A DNA stretch of 64,000 bases from Xanthomonas sp. CFBP 8443 (GCF_025666195.1 NZ_CP102592.1:2418001-2482000); one strand, 5' to 3'; positions 1 through 11,407 are shown, numbered from the stretch's first letter. The notes: generated by a model from the letters alone, not told the origin. Numbers and translations are program-made.

Positions 1-10
1 GGGGAGAATT

Positions 11-16
11 TCCTCC
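11..16 (-). promoter_or_regulatory. Shine-Dalgarno of a gene beyond the left edge
   Basis: The minus strand reads GGAGGA here, ten bases before the window ends. With normal spacing the start codon would fall at or just beyond the edge. It lies downstream of the FliA-type promoter at 85-111. Inference only: the coding sequence is not visible. Confidence 0.4.
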
Positions 17-84
17 GGCGGTGGTGGCGTCGTCGTACATGGCATTCGGGCAGGCGATGCGCCGACATTCACCGGCTCTTCACG

Positions 85-111
85 TTATCGACGGGAAGGG
101 GTGGGGCTTTA
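85..111 (-). promoter_or_regulatory. FliA (sigma-28) type promoter for a gene left of the window
   Basis: Minus strand reads TAAAGCCC, an 11-base spacer, then GTCGATAA. This is close to the sigma-28 consensus TAAAGTTT-N11-GCCGATAA. It points out of the window to the left, towards the GGAGGA at 11-16, so another flagellar/chemotaxis gene probably follows. Confidence 0.6.
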
Positions 112-396
112 GGATCGGTGACGCTTTCGAGGCAAATGCGTTACCTGCCTGCACATAAGCGTAAGGTAACGCGAGGAATCTCATGGCGATTAGCGACAGG
201 GTCGAAGAGAGTCGGTCGTGCCCTGGATGTATGCATTCGATGCCGGTGCAGCGCCCAGATTTGCGCGCAGCTTGGGCGGAGCGGCAGCCTGCAGGTGCCG
301 CTATGCGCGGGGATCTCCGATTCCATGCCGGAGGCCGTGACCGGCGTTGGCGCTATGCCATTGCGTCCGGTCCGCCCACCGCGGTTGCCGGCGTTG

Positions 397-436
397 GCGA
401 AAACGACATCGGCCGCGAAATGCTCCGCGGCCGATG
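397..436 (-). terminator. Rho-independent terminator of chemoreceptor 1
   Basis: A perfect 11-bp GC-rich stem (407-417 with 426-436, 8-base loop) lies 26 bases after the stop codon. On the minus strand it is followed by TCGTTTT. The spacing and T-run fit an intrinsic terminator. Confidence 0.65.
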
Positions 437-462
437 CTGGTCAGCGTACTGGCATGGCGCCG

Positions 463-3054
463 TCAGAACTCGTGCCACTGCGACTCGGCCACGGCCCCGC
501 CACCGTGGCCGGCGCGCGCCGGCTGCGGCTTGCGCTTGGTCGCCGCTGCCGGTGCGCTCGCCGGCGCCTTGGACAGCGGGGCGGGGCGGGGCCGCTGCGA
601 CGGCGCGGCAGGGGCGGCATCGATCTTGAACAGGGCGACGGTTTCGGTGAGCTGCCCGGCCTGTTCTTCCATCGAGCGCGCGGCGGCGGTGGCTTCCTCG
701 ACCAGGGCGGCGTTCTGCTGGGTGGCCTCGTCCATCTGGGTGACGGTCTGGTTGACCTGCTCGATGCCGGCGTACTGTTCCTGCGAGGCGGCCGAGATCT
801 CACCCATGATGTCGGTGACGCGCTGCACCGAGGACACGATCTCCTGCATGGTCTGGCCGGCCTGGCCGACCAGCACCGAGCCTTCGCTGACCCGGGTGAC
901 CGACTCGTCAATCAGGCCCTTGATCTCCTTGGCCGCGCCGGCCGAGCGCTGGGCGAGGGTACGTACCTCGCTGGCGACGACCGCGAAACCGCGGCCCTGT
1001 TCGCCGGCGCGTGCCGCTTCCACCGCGGCGTTGAGCGCCAGGATGTTGGTCTGGAAGGCGATGCCGTCGATCACGCTGATGATGTCGGCGATCTTCTTCG
1101 ACGAGGTTTCGATGCCGCTCATCGTGGTCACCACCTGGCTGACCACGTCGCCGCCTTGCGAAGCAACCGCCGCGGCGCCGACCGCCAGCTGGTTGGCCTG
1201 GCGCGCGTGTTCGGCATTCTGCTTCACCGTGGAGGTCAGTTCCTCCATCGAGGCAGCGGTTTCTTCCAGGCTCGCCGCCTGCTGCTCGGTGCGCCGCGAC
1301 AGGTCGTCGTTGCCGGTGGCGATCTCGCTGGACGCGGCATTGATGCTGACTGCCGCGGTCTGGATGCGGCCGACGATGTCGGCCAGTTGCGCGGTGGTGG
1401 CATTGGCGTCGTCGCGCATGGTCGCGAACACGCCATGGAACTCGCCGCGCATGCGTGCGGTCAGGTCGCCGGCGGCGATGGCCTGCAGCAGCTTGGACAG
1501 CGCGTCGAGGTTGCCGTCGGCGGTGGCCATCAGTTGGTTGAGGCTGTCGACCATGGCGCGGAAGTCGTACTGGAAGCGCTGCGCGTCGCCGCGCACGCTG
1601 AAGTCGCCGGCGGCCGCGGCGGTGGCCAACTGGCCGATCTCGCGGTTCATCGCGGTCAGGTTCTGCTTGACGGTGTCCATGGTTTCGGCCAGCACGGCTT
1701 TTTCGCCGGGCAGTCGGTCCATGTCCTCGCTGAGGTCGCCGATCGCGTACCGACCTACGATTTGCGCCAGACGCAGCGTGACCGCGATATGCGCCGCGGC
1801 CAGCGCATTGCTGTCGCGGATCATGCGCCCGTACTCGCCGGGAAAAGCGCTTTCGTCCATGCGGTAGCTGATCTGGCCAGCCTCGTGGCGCTGCGCCATC
1901 TCGACCTGCGCCGACAGCACATGCTGCAGCTGCTGCTGCATCTGTCGCATGTTTTCCAGCAATTGGCCGCTTTCGTCGCGGCTGGACACCACGATCGCGG
2001 TGTCCAGGCGCCCCTGCGCAATCTGCGCGGCGGCGTCGGCGGCACGGCGTACGTTGCGGGTCAATGCCGACAGGGTATGCACACACAAGGCCATGATCAG
2101 CAGTGTCAGCAGGCTCAGTCCGGCGATCGTCCGCCACATCGCGCTGCGTGCGTCCGCCAGGTGCCGCGCCGACTGGCGCTGCAGGGCTTGCAGCGAGGTC
2201 GTGCTCAGCGATTGCAGCGCCTGGCCCCAATCGTCAAGCGCACGGTTCCAGTGCCGGTCGGCATCGGGCGCGCCGCTGTCCAACGCGGCGGACAGTTGCA
2301 GCAAGGCCTGGTCGGCGCGGCCCGCCTCGCCGGCGACGGCCTGGGCCAGCGCTGGATCCGCTTGCTCTAGCAGGCCGATCGCTTTTTCCAGTTCGTTGCG
2401 CAGCCTGGCATGGTTGCGCGCGATCTGCGCGATCTGCTCGCGCAGCACCGGTGTCTGCGCAGCGGCCTGGGACGGATCGGCGGCCGCGTCCAGGCGCGTC
2501 AGTGCCTCGCTGGTATCGGGGCCGTAGATCAGGCTGGCCACGACCAGGTGGTAGCTCTCCACATAGGGGGTATAGACCAGTTGGCTGTCGTCGCGCATCG
2601 CATCCAATGCGGCAGAAGCCTGCTCGGCGACAGCGCCGCTGTCGCCCTGCGCGTCGGTCAGCGCCTGGCGCAGGCGCGCCAGCGCCTTGGCACTGTTTTC
2701 GAAGCCGGGCAACGTGGCGACGCTGCGTTGCAGATCGGTCAGGGCGCGGTCCGCGCGCCGCGCCGACGCTGCGGCGGCAGCGCCGGTTTCGACGCGTTGC
2801 GCCTGCAGCGCAGCCAGCAGCGACAACATTTCGTGCAGTGGTGCATAGCTGCGCAGTTCGTTGCGGCTGATGCCCACGCTTTCGTCGAGCTTGTCGCGGT
2901 AGAGCAACACCGGGATCACCAGCCCGAGCAGGGCGAGGATGCCGATGATGCTGAGCTTCCTGGCGATGGCCAGATCGTGCCAGCCACGCAGCAGCCGGCG
3001 CGGTCCGGTGGAGGGAAGGGGATGGTCGGACGCTGTATGGATGGACGGGGTCAT
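463..3054 (-). CDS. Methyl-accepting chemotaxis protein 1 (helical sensor, poly-HAMP)
   Basis: An 863-residue membrane chemoreceptor. Membrane segments are at about 35-52 and 307-330. They enclose a roughly 250-residue, mostly helical Ala/Gln/Leu-rich periplasmic sensor that I cannot assign to a named ligand domain. A canonical HAMP (about 331-385) is followed by further HAMP-like units and the signalling hairpin, whose tip with [16 protein letters not shown] spans 679-694. The protein ends in a Pro/Ala-rich tether and W-H-E-F, matching the CheR/CheB-docking pentapeptide type (NWETF). From the first HAMP linker onwards it is almost identical to receptors 2, 3, 5 and 6. It is the last gene of the array in this window, with a 472-bp leader. 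Start 3054 has only a weak Shine-Dalgarno (AGAG). Confidence 0.93.
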   Translation of the reverse strand: MTPSIHTASDHPLPSTGPRRLLRGWHDLAIARKLSIIGILALLGLVIPVLLYRDKLDESVGISRNELRSYAPLHEMLSLLAALQAQRVETGAAAAASARRADRALTDLQRSVATLPGFENSAKALARLRQALTDAQGDSGAVAEQASAALDAMRDDSQLVYTPYVESYHLVVASLIYGPDTSEALTRLDAAADPSQAAAQTPVLREQIAQIARNHARLRNELEKAIGLLEQADPALAQAVAGEAGRADQALLQLSAALDSGAPDADRHWNRALDDWGQALQSLSTTSLQALQRQSARHLADARSAMWRTIAGLSLLTLLIMALCVHTLSALTRNVRRAADAAAQIAQGRLDTAIVVSSRDESGQLLENMRQMQQQLQHVLSAQVEMAQRHEAGQISYRMDESAFPGEYGRMIRDSNALAAAHIAVTLRLAQIVGRYAIGDLSEDMDRLPGEKAVLAETMDTVKQNLTAMNREIGQLATAAAAGDFSVRGDAQRFQYDFRAMVDSLNQLMATADGNLDALSKLLQAIAAGDLTARMRGEFHGVFATMRDDANATTAQLADIVGRIQTAAVSINAASSEIATGNDDLSRRTEQQAASLEETAASMEELTSTVKQNAEHARQANQLAVGAAAVASQGGDVVSQVVTTMSGIETSSKKIADIISVIDGIAFQTNILALNAAVEAARAGEQGRGFAVVASEVRTLAQRSAGAAKEIKGLIDESVTRVSEGSVLVGQAGQTMQEIVSSVQRVTDIMGEISAASQEQYAGIEQVNQTVTQMDEATQQNAALVEEATAAARSMEEQAGQLTETVALFKIDAAPAAPSQRPRPAPLSKAPASAPAAATKRKPQPARAGHGGGAVAESQWHEF

Positions 3055-3527
3055 GGAAAATCTCTGAGCGTCATCGTGGATGACGGATCAGGCGGTCCGT
3101 GACTGCAGGCGTCGGGCATCCGCTGCCGGCCGTTGCAGAACGGCCGCCAATGGCAGCGTGACAGACGGTCCCAGCGCGGTCGGAAGATGTCCCATGGCGA
3201 TGGCGGCCTGCGTAACGTTTTGGAAGTAAGGCTTTAGCGGCACGCCTGCGGGATTGCTGAAGCGTTGCCGACGTACGCGCCAGCCGGCGATCGACTTTGT
3301 CGCCTGAGCGTGATGGGGGCATTACAGCGTGCTTGCGTTATCGCCACTGGCGCAATGCCCGCCCGGCGCGGCAGCCGCTTTAGCCCGCAACCGCAACCCG
3401 CAATTGGCAACCGGCAGCGTGGCTGCCGGCATTCGCATGATCGGTGTGTTTGCGCGGAGGAGAAGCGGCCAAGCTGCGGCCGCCTCAACATGATCGCCAC
3501 GCCCGAGTCGGCTTGGCGACGGCTGGC
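3055..3527. other. Intergenic region between chemoreceptors 2 and 1
   Basis: No gene seen. A nested hairpin at 3121-3158 (inner 8-bp stem 3127-3134/3139-3146, outer 7-bp stem) would form in the leader of chemoreceptor 1. A TAAAGCCT box (3229-3236, minus strand) is followed after only 9 bases by AACGTTAC, a poor FliA-type match. I treat it as a weak promoter candidate. Confidence 0.4.
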
Positions 3528-5765
3528 TTAGAACTCGTGCCAGCTGGTGTCGCCGCCGGTGCTGGCCACGCGCTTGGGCGGAGTGCTGCGCGCGGCGCGG
3601 GTCGCCGCCGCCACCTGCGCCTTGACCACGGCGACCACCGCCGGTGCGTTGGCCGCCTGGCGCCGGCTCGCGCTCACGGGAGCATCGTCGATCCTGAACA
3701 CCGCGACCGTCTCGGTGAGCTGGCGTGCCTGCTCTTCCATCGAGCGTGCGGCCGCGGTGGCTTCCTCGACCAGAGCGGCGTTCTGCTGGGTGGCCTCGTC
3801 CATCTGGGTGACGGTCTGGTTGACCTGCTCGATGCCGGCGTACTGTTCCTGCGAGGCGGCCGAAATCTCGCCCATGATGTCGGTGACGCGCTGCACCGAG
3901 GACACGATCTCGGTCATGGTCTGGCCCGCCTGGCGCACCAGCGCCGAGCCGTTGGACACCTGACTCACCGAGTCGTCGATCAGGCTCTTGATTTCTTTGG
4001 CCGCATTGGCCGAGCGCTGGGCGAGGGTACGCACCTCGCTGGCGACGACCGCGAAGCCGCGGCCCTGTTCGCCGGCACGCGCCGCTTCCACCGCGGCATT
4101 CAAGGCCAGGATATTGGTCTGGAAGGCGATGCCGTCGATGACCGAGATGATGTCGGCGATCTTCTTCGAGGAGGTCTCGATGCCGCTCATCGTGGTCACC
4201 ACCTGGCCGACCACCTCGCCACCCTGCGAAGCCACCGAGGCCGCGCCGACCGCGAGCTGGTTGGCCTGACGCGCGTGTTCGGCGTTCTGCTTGACGGTGG
4301 AGGTCAGCTCTTCCATCGAGGCGGCGGTTTCTTCCAGGCTCGCCGCCTGCTGCTCGGTGCGGCGCGACAGGTCGTCGTTGCCGGTGGCGATCTCGCTGGA
4401 GGCGCTGTTGATGCTCAGTGCGGCGGTCTGGATGCGGCCGACGATGGCCGCCAGTTGCTCCGAGGTGGCGTTGGCGTCGTCGCGCATCTTGGCGAACACG
4501 CCTTGGAACTCGCCGTTCATGCGCGCGGTCAGGTCGCCGGCAGCGATGGCCTGCAGCAGCGTGGACAAGGATTCCAGGTTGCCGTCGGCAGTAGCCATCA
4601 GCTGGTTGAGGCTGTCGACCATGGCGCGGAAGTCGTACTGGAAGCGCTGCGCGTCGCCGCGCACGCTGAAGTCGCCGGCGGCCGCAGCGGTGGCCAGCTG
4701 ACCGATCTCGCGGTTCATCGCGGTCAGGTTCTGCTTGACCGTGTCCATGGTTTCGGTCAGCACGGCTTTTTCGCCGGGCAGGCGGTCCATGTCGTCGTTG
4801 AAGTCGCCGATCGCGTAGCGGCCCATGATCTGCGCCAGGCGCATCTTGACCGCGATGTGCGAAGCGGCCAGTTCGTTGCTGTCGTGGACCATGCGGCCGT
4901 ATTCGCCGGGGAACGCCTTGGCGTCCATGCGATAGCTGATCTGGCCGGCATCATGGCGCTTGGCCATCTCGGTCTGCGCCGCCATGACTGCCTGCAACTG
5001 GCCCTGCATCTTGTCCATGCTGATTAGCAGCCGGCCGGTTTCGTCGCGCGACTGGGTGTCGATGGCGTTGTCGAGCTTGCCCGAAGCGATGGCGTCGGCG
5101 ACCGTGATGGCCTGGCCCAGGCGCTTGAGCAGCTGGCGGCGGATCATCAGGCCCATGCCCACGGCGACCAGGATCGCGATCAGGCTGCCGATCAGCACCG
5201 ACCATTTGCCGCGGGCACGCACCGCCTCCAGCTCCGCGGCGCGCTTGATCAGCAGCGTGCGCTCTTCGTTGGAGAACTCGCCGAGCAGCGAGCGGATGCC
5301 CGCCATCGCGGCGCGGTCGCGGCCTTCCAGGAACATGGGCACGACCTGCTCGGCACTGGCGGCGGTGTCGCGCAGTGCGATGGCGTCCTTCTCGACCGCC
5401 AGCAGCTGCTGGTAGGCCTTTTCCAGTCCGGCCAGGCGTTGCTGTTGCCCGGCGTTGTCCGCCGTCAGCTGCTTGGCTTCGGCGTAGCTCTTTTCGAATC
5501 CTGCCTGGCCATTGTTGAAAGGCTGCAGATGCTTCTTGTCGCCGGACAGCAGGTAGCCGCGCGTGCCGGTCTCGATATTCAGGGCGTTCGCCTGCATCGT
5601 TTCGCCGGTCGCCAGCACCTTGTAGGTATGCTCGTTGATCTCCATCGCCTTGCTCAATTTGGATTGGCTGCTCAGGCTGACGGCGCCGACGATGAGCATG
5701 ACCAGCACCACGGCGCCGAAGCCGAGCGCGAGCTGCGTGGAGATAGTCAGATTTTTTGATTTCAT
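3528..5765 (-). CDS. Methyl-accepting chemotaxis protein 2 (CHASE3 sensor, poly-HAMP)
   Basis: A 745-residue chemoreceptor. The start is the ATG at 5765, giving [20 protein letters not shown], the typical amino end of this group; an upstream in-frame start would add 42 residues of non-membrane sequence. TM1 is about 8-31 and TM2 about 188-208. Between them is a helical CHASE3-type sensor with the [13 protein letters not shown] block at 65-77. HAMP, two further HAMP-like repeats and the signalling hairpin follow. The end is T-S-W-H-E-F, a CheR/CheB-docking pentapeptide. Its closest relative here is receptor 6, whose sensor is clearly paralogous. Ligand unknown. Confidence 0.94.
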   Translation of the reverse strand: MKSKNLTISTQLALGFGAVVLVMLIVGAVSLSSQSKLSKAMEINEHTYKVLATGETMQANALNIETGTRGYLLSGDKKHLQPFNNGQAGFEKSYAEAKQLTADNAGQQQRLAGLEKAYQQLLAVEKDAIALRDTAASAEQVVPMFLEGRDRAAMAGIRSLLGEFSNEERTLLIKRAAELEAVRARGKWSVLIGSLIAILVAVGMGLMIRRQLLKRLGQAITVADAIASGKLDNAIDTQSRDETGRLLISMDKMQGQLQAVMAAQTEMAKRHDAGQISYRMDAKAFPGEYGRMVHDSNELAASHIAVKMRLAQIMGRYAIGDFNDDMDRLPGEKAVLTETMDTVKQNLTAMNREIGQLATAAAAGDFSVRGDAQRFQYDFRAMVDSLNQLMATADGNLESLSTLLQAIAAGDLTARMNGEFQGVFAKMRDDANATSEQLAAIVGRIQTAALSINSASSEIATGNDDLSRRTEQQAASLEETAASMEELTSTVKQNAEHARQANQLAVGAASVASQGGEVVGQVVTTMSGIETSSKKIADIISVIDGIAFQTNILALNAAVEAARAGEQGRGFAVVASEVRTLAQRSANAAKEIKSLIDDSVSQVSNGSALVRQAGQTMTEIVSSVQRVTDIMGEISAASQEQYAGIEQVNQTVTQMDEATQQNAALVEEATAAARSMEEQARQLTETVAVFRIDDAPVSASRRQAANAPAVVAVVKAQVAAATRAARSTPPKRVASTGGDTSWHEF

Positions 5766-5957
5766 TTGGCTGTACCGGTCAGGTGAACGACGATCGAACT
5801 GTGAACGTAGGTGCGGTGCCGGCGGGACAGCGGGCCAGGCAGGGAGAGCGGTCCACGCGGCGCTGGAGCCGGCAGACGTGAAAGCACACACAGGTGGAAG
5901 TCGTTGGTGCTGTTCACCTAGCCGCAGGGCGGTGTCGATGCGTCGGGCAGCGACCGC

Positions 5958-5982
5958 CTAACAGGGAGAAGCTAAAACTTTA
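5958..5982 (-). promoter_or_regulatory. Candidate FliA-type promoter of chemoreceptor 2
   Basis: Minus strand shows a perfect TAAAGTTT (5975-5982), but the best -10 match (CCTGTTAG, 5958-5965) comes after 9 rather than 11 bases. It sits in the only AT-rich patch upstream, about 195 bp before the start codon. Confidence 0.35.
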
Positions 5983-6129
5983 GTAGTATTTTTTAGACAA
6001 ATTCCCATACTGAGACTTGTAGCGGCATTGACCGGTCGGACTTTAGGGCGCGATCGGAAAAAAGTTCAGTTCACGATAGCGATCCCAGAATCGCTGGAGG
6101 CGCCCGTAGCCCATGGGTTTACGCGTGAC

Positions 6130-6148
6130 GCGAGAATGATTCTCATGC
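6130..6148. promoter_or_regulatory. Fur-box-like palindrome
   Basis: The 13-bp near-palindrome GAGAATGATTCTC lies inside a 19-mer resembling gammaproteobacterial Fur sites. No iron-related gene flanks it, so it may be a relic or a chance match. Confidence 0.3.
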
Positions 6149-6515
6149 CTCGGTTTATCGCAATGCGTGCTGCTCGCCAACGCCTGTGGGTCTGTGCATT
6201 CAGCGGTGCGATTGCAGCGATGTGAGGGATGCCGGTCTCTTCGGAGCATCGTTGCAGGTAACGCCACGCCGGCGTTGTGTGGCGTCCCAGGGGCGCGGCC
6301 ATGTCCGACCGTGTTAGAGCCTGCGACCGATGGGCCGCACCAGGCTGATCGCTCGCAACTATGGACGCTATGGGTGAGCGATCGCATCCAATGCGATGCC
6401 AGGCTCCGGACAGCGGCGCTGCGGAGCGGAAGCCGCGGCCGATGAACTACCTGGCGGGATGTTCCAAGGCCGATGCTTTTCAGGACAGGCCGGGCCTACC
6501 GTTTCTAGGAACGCG

Positions 6516-6545
6516 CGGTCGCCACGCCATGCGGCGTGGCGACCG
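6516..6545 (-). terminator. Terminator-like hairpin after chemoreceptor 3
   Basis: A perfect 13-bp stem (6516-6528 with 6533-6545) with a 4-base loop begins six bases after the stop codon of receptor 3. No strong T-run follows on the minus strand, so it may stabilise the 3' end as well as, or instead of, terminating. Confidence 0.55.
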
Positions 6546-6551
6546 TAATGC

Positions 6552-8795
6552 TCAGAATTCCTGCCAGCTTGCGTCGTTGCTGCTGGTGGCCGACGGCTTG
6601 GGGGCGTTGCGCACCGCACGCGTCGCGGCGGCGACCTGTGCCTTGACCACGGCCGCGACAGAGGCCGGAGCCGGGGCCGGGCGCTTGTGCGACGCGGCGG
6701 TGGCGTCGATCTTGAACACGGCGACCGCGCTGCGCAGCTGCACCGCCTGCTCTTCCATCGAGCGCGCCGCGGCAGTGGCTTCCTCGACCAGCGCGGCGTT
6801 CTGCTGGGTGGTCTCGTCCATCTGGGTGACGGTCTGGTTGACCTGTTCGATGCCCGCGTATTGTTCCTGCGAGGCGGCGGAGATCTCGCCCATGATGTCG
6901 GTGACGCGTTGCACCGAGGCCACGATTTCCTGCATCGTGCGGCCAGCCTGGTCGACCAGCACCGAGCCTTCGGCGACGCGGGTGACCGACTCGTCGATCA
7001 ATCCCTTGATCTCCTTGGCCGCACCGGCCGAGCGCTGGGCGAGGGTGCGCACCTCGCTGGCGACCACCGCGAAACCGCGGCCCTGTTCGCCGGCGCGCGC
7101 CGCTTCCACCGCGGCGTTCAAGGCCAGGATGTTGGTCTGGAAGGCGATGCCGTCGATGACCGAGATGATGTCGGCGATCTTCTTCGAGGAGGTCTCGATG
7201 CCGCTCATCGTGCTCACCACCTGGCTCACCACGTCGCCACCCTGCGAGGCCACCGCCGCGGCGCCGACCGCCAACTGGTTGGCCTGGCGCGCGTGCTCGG
7301 CGTTCTGTTTCACCGTGGAAGTCAGTTCTTCCATCGACGCGGCGGTTTCCTCCAGGCTCGCCGCCTGCTGTTCGGTGCGCCGCGACAGGTCGTCGTTGCC
7401 GGCGGCGATCTCGCTGGCCGCACCGTTGATGCTGACCGCCGCGGTCTGGATCCGGCCGACGATATCGGCCAGCTGCTCGGCGGTGGCATTGGCGTCGTCG
7501 CGCATCCGCGCGAACACGCCCTGGAACTCGCCGTGCATGCGTGCGGTCAGGTCGCCGGCGGCGATGGATTTCAGCAGCTTGGACAGGGCGTCGAGGTTGC
7601 CGTCGGCGGTGGCCATCAACTGGTTGAGGCTATCGACCATGGCGCGGAAGTCGTACTGGAAGCGCTGCGCATCGCCGCGCACGCTGAAATCGCCGGCCGC
7701 GGCGGCGCCGGCCAGCTGGCCGATCTCGCGGTTCATCGCGGTCAGATTCTGCTTGACCGTGTCCATGGTCTCGGTCAGCACCGCCTTTTCGCCGGGCAGG
7801 CGGTCCATGTCCTCGCTGAAGTCGCCGATCGCATAGCGGCCCATGATCTGCGCCAGGCGCAGCTTCACCGCGATGTGCGAGGCAGCGAGAGCGTTGCTGT
7901 CGTGGACCATGCGCCCGTACTCGCCGGGGAACGCCGCGGCATCCATGCGATAGCTGATCTGGCCGGTGTCGTGGCGGCGGGCCATCTCCAGCTGCGCGGT
8001 CAGCACCGCCTGCAACTGGCTCTGCATCCGCTTCATGCTGGCGAGCAGGCGGCCGGTCTCGTCGCGGGCGTCGCTGTGGATCTCGTCGTCCAGCTTGCCG
8101 GCAGCGATGTTTTCGGCCACGCGGGTGGCCAGGCTCAGCGGCTGGGTCAGGCTGCGGGTGATCAGCCAGGCCAGCAGGCTGCTGATCACCACCACCGCGA
8201 TACCGCCGGCGATCAACGCGTTGCGACCGGTCGTCATCGCCGTCACGGCCGCAGCGTAGGCCTGCTGGCTCACCCTGCGCTGCATCGCGACGTTGGCGCG
8301 GATAGCGTCCTGCCAGCTGTCCATCGCCGGGCCGGCTTCGCTGATCAGCAGCGCCTGCGCCTGGGCGTTCTGATTGCTCTCGGAAAGCGCCATGACCCGA
8401 TCGTTCAGCACGCGCGCCTTTTCGCGGCGCACGTTGATCGTGTCGCGAATCTTCTGGCCCTCGGCATTGGCCGCGGTCGCATACAGCGCGTCGCGGCTTT
8501 CGTTGTAGCGTTGGCGCTGCTCGGCGATGGTGGCCAGCGCCTTGCGGTTGTCCTCGGGCGAGGTGACGATGGTGGCGTTGCGCAAGGCCACGGCAATGCC
8601 CGAGTTCGCGTCCAGCATCTCCGACGACAGGCGGATCTTTTCCATGTTCGTCTTGACGATGCCGTCCAACTGCTTGCGGGCGCTGGACATCGACGACAGG
8701 CCCGCTGCGACCAGCAGGACGGACAGCAGGATCAACAGGCCGAAGGCCGCGGCCAGGCGGCGTCCGACGTTGTAGCGTTGCAATAGCGAGTTCAT
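6552..8795 (-). CDS. Methyl-accepting chemotaxis protein 3 (four-helix-bundle sensor)
   Basis: A 747-residue chemoreceptor. I choose ATG 8795 ([10 protein letters not shown]) over an ATG four codons upstream because GAGGT sits five bases before it and the paralogue receptor 7 starts [12 protein letters not shown]1 is about 13-33 and TM2 about 192-212. The region between resembles the 4HB_MCP sensor, with the typical ARKQLDGIV(K)TN start. HAMP, HAMP-like repeats and the common signalling hairpin follow. The end is A-S-W-Q-E-F, a docking pentapeptide. The pair receptor 3/receptor 2 repeats the order of receptor 7/receptor 6, which suggests duplication of a two-gene block. Confidence 0.94.
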   Translation of the reverse strand: MNSLLQRYNVGRRLAAAFGLLILLSVLLVAAGLSSMSSARKQLDGIVKTNMEKIRLSSEMLDANSGIAVALRNATIVTSPEDNRKALATIAEQRQRYNESRDALYATAANAEGQKIRDTINVRREKARVLNDRVMALSESNQNAQAQALLISEAGPAMDSWQDAIRANVAMQRRVSQQAYAAAVTAMTTGRNALIAGGIAVVVISSLLAWLITRSLTQPLSLATRVAENIAAGKLDDEIHSDARDETGRLLASMKRMQSQLQAVLTAQLEMARRHDTGQISYRMDAAAFPGEYGRMVHDSNALAASHIAVKLRLAQIMGRYAIGDFSEDMDRLPGEKAVLTETMDTVKQNLTAMNREIGQLAGAAAAGDFSVRGDAQRFQYDFRAMVDSLNQLMATADGNLDALSKLLKSIAAGDLTARMHGEFQGVFARMRDDANATAEQLADIVGRIQTAAVSINGAASEIAAGNDDLSRRTEQQAASLEETAASMEELTSTVKQNAEHARQANQLAVGAAAVASQGGDVVSQVVSTMSGIETSSKKIADIISVIDGIAFQTNILALNAAVEAARAGEQGRGFAVVASEVRTLAQRSAGAAKEIKGLIDESVTRVAEGSVLVDQAGRTMQEIVASVQRVTDIMGEISAASQEQYAGIEQVNQTVTQMDETTQQNAALVEEATAAARSMEEQAVQLRSAVAVFKIDATAASHKRPAPAPASVAAVVKAQVAAATRAVRNAPKPSATSSNDASWQEF

Positions 8796-8840
8796 GGCTG
8801 ACCTCATTGGTTACCGGAGATGGCGATGTCGCTCCAGTGC

Positions 8841-8866
8841 GCAACGCCTCTGCGGAGAGGCGTTGC
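8841..8866. repeat. Perfect 11-bp hairpin between chemoreceptors 4 and 3
   Basis: The arms 8841-8851 and 8856-8866 are exact complements around a GCGG tetraloop. No T-run follows on the minus strand, and the hairpin lies about 45 bases upstream of the receptor 3 start. It could be a leader structure or a weak terminator for receptor 4. Confidence 0.5.
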
Positions 8867-8950
8867 CTGGAACGACGCGACGTGGCGGTAGGCGAATGAA
8901 GGAAAGGGACTCGACTGCGTTGCAACGTTCTATGCCTTCGCCTGAATGTT

Positions 8951-8977
8951 GTATCGGCGCGGCTGGGCAGTTATGGA
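8951..8977 (-). promoter_or_regulatory. Candidate FliA-type promoter of chemoreceptor 3
   Basis: Minus strand reads TCCATAAC, 11 bases, then GCCGATAC. The -10 box is excellent and the -35 box poor. The site lies about 155 bp upstream of the start codon. Confidence 0.4.
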
Positions 8978-9032
8978 TGGGACGTTGGGCTCAGGGCGGG
9001 GCGCCGACCTGAACGATTGTCTTTCTGCAGGG

Positions 9033-11393
9033 TCAGGATGTCTGCCATTGCGCATCGATCGCATCGGCGATGGCTTGCGCGTCCGCCTGGGCGTGGCTTC
9101 GCCGCGCGGGTTCGGCAACCGCGGCATGGTGCGCCGGGAGCGCAGAAAGCGCGGAGACGCCGGCCTTGCGGGCGGTGGTGTCCTGGACCAGCCGGAACAC
9201 CGCGACCGCATCGCTCAGCTGCGCCGACTGCTCTTCCATCGAGCGTGCCGCGGCGGTGGCTTCTTCCACCAGCGCAGCGTTCTGCTGGGTGGTTTCGTCC
9301 ATCTGGGTCACGGTGCGGTTGACCTGCTCGATGCCCTGCGACTGCTCCTGCGAGGCGGCGGAGATCTCGCCGATGATGTCGGTGACGCGCTGCACCGAGG
9401 ACACGATTTCCTGCATGGTCTGGCCGGCGCGGTTGACCAGCACCGAGCCCTGGGCGACGCGGCCGACCGACTCGTCGATCAGGCCCTTGATCTCCTTGGC
9501 GGCATTGGCCGAGCGCTGGGCGAGGGTACGCACCTCGCTGGCGACAACCGCGAAGCCACGGCCCTGTTCGCCGGCGCGCGCGGCTTCCACCGCGGCGTTG
9601 AGCGCCAGGATATTGGTCTGGAAGGCGATGCCGTCGATCACCGAGATGATGTCGGCGATCTTCTTGGACGAAGTCTCGATGCCGCTCATCGTGGTCACCA
9701 CCTGGGCGACCACCTCGCCGCCCTGCGAGGCGACAGCCGCCGCGCCCACCGCCAGCTGGTTGGCCTGGCGCGCGTGTTCGGCGTTCTGCTTGACGGTGGA
9801 GGTCAGCTCTTCCATCGACGCCGCGGTCTGCTCCAGGCTGGTGGCCTGCTGCTCGGTGCGGTGCGACAGGTCGCTGTTGCCTTGCGCGATCTCGCTGGCG
9901 GCGGTGTGGATGTTGCCGCTGGCTTCCTGGATGCGGCCGACGATGCCGGCGAGCCGTTCGGCGGTGGCGTTGGCGTCGTCGCGCATGCGGGCGAACACGC
10001 CATGGAACTCGCCGCGCATGCGCGCGCCCAGGTCGCCGTCGGCCAGCGCGCTGAGCAGGCGCGAGACTTCGGCGATGCTGACCGCGTTGGCGTCGAGCAG
10101 GCCGTTGAGCTGCTGCGCCAGCAACAGGAAGAAGCCCTGCTTGCCGTCGCTGTCGATGCGCTGGGACAGGTCGCCGGCGGCGGCGCTGCGCACGACTTCG
10201 GCCACTTCCACTTCGACCTTGGCCTCGGCGGTGCGGTCGCGCCATTCGCAGACGAATCCGACGTGGGCGCCGGCCTCGTTGCGGATCGCGGAAATCTCCT
10301 GGGAGATGCAGGCGCCGCGGTAACGCACTTCGCGCTGTGCCGCGCCCTGGCGGTCGAGCCGCTGGTAAATCTCCGCGTCCTGCGAATTGCCCACTTCCAG
10401 CAGCGACACCGACTGGCCGATCACGGCCGCCGAACCATCGAAGGCCGGCGCGCAGGCGCGGATGTCGTCAGCATAGGTGTGCAGCAGTTTCTGCAGCGCG
10501 CCATTGGCGTAGACGATGGTCAGGTCGGGATCGGCGATGTACATGCCGGTCGAGGCGTTGTCCAGCGCGGTGCGGATGCGCAGGTTCTCGGCGGCGACGC
10601 TGCGCTCGCGTTCGATCCGTTCGCGCAGTTCGCGCTGCATCCGCGCCAGCGCCGCCATCAGGCTGTGCGCGTGCTTGGCCGCGACCGGGATCGGCTGGTC
10701 CAGGCGGCCTTCGGCGATGTGCTGCGCGGCGGCCATCGCCACGCGCGGCTCGCCGCCGAGCAGGCGCGACACCGAGCGCAGGATCCAGACCGCGGCCAGG
10801 CCCAGGCACAGCACGGCCAGCACCACCGCGCTGGCCTGCTGCCAGGTGGCGCGGCGGCTGTGCTGTTCGGCGGCGCTGCGGCTGGCCTGGTTCAACCCCA
10901 GGATGTGTTCGCTGATCGCGCCCATGCGCGTCTCGAGCTGTTCGAAGCTCTCGCTGAAGGCGGCATAGGCGGCGGCGCTGTCCCCCTGCGCTTCGACCAG
11001 GGTCACCACCTGGTCCGCGGCGGCGATGTAGCTCTGCAGGGCGGGCGCGACCGCCTCCAGCTCGGTGCGCAAGCTGGGATCCAGCGGCAGTTTGCGGCTG
11101 TCGGCCAGGGCCTGGCGGAACTCCGCCGCGTGCTCGACCAGCGAGGCGCGCGCGGCCTTGATGCCGGCGTCGTCCTGCCGCGAGCCGGCCAGCAGCGCGG
11201 TGGTGACGTCGCCGCGCAAGGCGTCGTGCATCATGTCCGCCTGCATGTGGTTGCGCAGCGCATCGGAGGAGGTGACCTGCGCGGCGACCGCGCTTAGCAA
11301 CCCGTGCTGTGCGCTGTAGCCGACGCCGCCCAGCGCGAGCAGCGCGAGCACCGCCACCAGCACCAGGATTGCGAGCATGTGCATGATCTTCAT
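9033..11393 (-). CDS. Methyl-accepting chemotaxis protein 4 (periplasmic helical sensor plus cytoplasmic PAS)
   Basis: A 786-residue chemoreceptor starting at ATG 11393, 14 bp after the stop of the outer-membrane protein gene; a longer upstream frame only reads that gene out of frame. TM1 is about 4-24, TM2 about 187-207, with a helical periplasmic sensor between. After HAMP there is a PAS-like domain (about 272-390, with the [19 protein letters not shown] block), which the other receptors lack. It then joins the common HAMP-like/signalling module. The protein ends Q-W-Q-T-S: the Trp remains but the Glu-Phe of the docking pentapeptide is lost. It probably integrates periplasmic and cytoplasmic (redox or metabolite) cues; the PAS cofactor cannot be read from sequence. 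Confidence 0.93.
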   Translation of the reverse strand: MKIMHMLAILVLVAVLALLALGGVGYSAQHGLLSAVAAQVTSSDALRNHMQADMMHDALRGDVTTALLAGSRQDDAGIKAARASLVEHAAEFRQALADSRKLPLDPSLRTELEAVAPALQSYIAAADQVVTLVEAQGDSAAAYAAFSESFEQLETRMGAISEHILGLNQASRSAAEQHSRRATWQQASAVVLAVLCLGLAAVWILRSVSRLLGGEPRVAMAAAQHIAEGRLDQPIPVAAKHAHSLMAALARMQRELRERIERERSVAAENLRIRTALDNASTGMYIADPDLTIVYANGALQKLLHTYADDIRACAPAFDGSAAVIGQSVSLLEVGNSQDAEIYQRLDRQGAAQREVRYRGACISQEISAIRNEAGAHVGFVCEWRDRTAEAKVEVEVAEVVRSAAAGDLSQRIDSDGKQGFFLLLAQQLNGLLDANAVSIAEVSRLLSALADGDLGARMRGEFHGVFARMRDDANATAERLAGIVGRIQEASGNIHTAASEIAQGNSDLSHRTEQQATSLEQTAASMEELTSTVKQNAEHARQANQLAVGAAAVASQGGEVVAQVVTTMSGIETSSKKIADIISVIDGIAFQTNILALNAAVEAARAGEQGRGFAVVASEVRTLAQRSANAAKEIKGLIDESVGRVAQGSVLVNRAGQTMQEIVSSVQRVTDIIGEISAASQEQSQGIEQVNRTVTQMDETTQQNAALVEEATAAARSMEEQSAQLSDAVAVFRLVQDTTARKAGVSALSALPAHHAAVAEPARRSHAQADAQAIADAIDAQWQTS

Positions 11394-11407
11394 CGGCGTC
11401 GCCTGGT

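Larger units (their letters stand above)
1..462. other. Intergenic region downstream of chemoreceptor 1, left window edge
   Basis: No convincing gene lies here. It holds the terminator of chemoreceptor 1 (397-436), a 9-bp inverted repeat (138-146 with 164-172) and, nearer the edge, a minus-strand FliA-type promoter and a strong Shine-Dalgarno that point to a gene starting at or just outside position 1. Open frames crossing this stretch on the plus strand are antisense shadows of the chemoreceptor. Confidence 0.6.
5766..6551. other. 786-bp intergenic region between chemoreceptors 3 and 2
   Basis: I see no convincing gene. Short frames on both strands (up to about 114 codons) lack family resemblance or a good start. 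The region contains the terminator-like hairpin of receptor 3 (6516-6545), an isolated Fur-box-like palindrome (6130-6148) and a candidate FliA-type promoter for receptor 2 (5958-5982). After the Fur-like site a short plus-strand frame (6147-6224) has a signal-peptide-like look but ends after 25 codons. It could be the stump of a lost gene. Confidence 0.45.

Noticed and set aside
118..2370. Long plus-strand open frame (750 codons) opposite chemoreceptor 1, and similar ones opposite all other receptors
   Set aside because: These are antisense frames left open by GC-rich third positions. The translations are Arg/Gly/His-rich without family resemblance and repeat from receptor to receptor only because the opposite strand is conserved.
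3212..3236. FliA-type promoter of chemoreceptor 1
   Set aside because: TAAAGCCT is present, but the best -10 match is weak and at 9-base spacing, so I keep it only as a remark in the intergenic entry.
6028..6387. Small genes on either strand in the receptor 3/receptor 2 gap
   Set aside because: Frames of 65-114 codons lack ribosome-binding sites, conserved motifs or plausible composition. They overlap each other on opposite strands.
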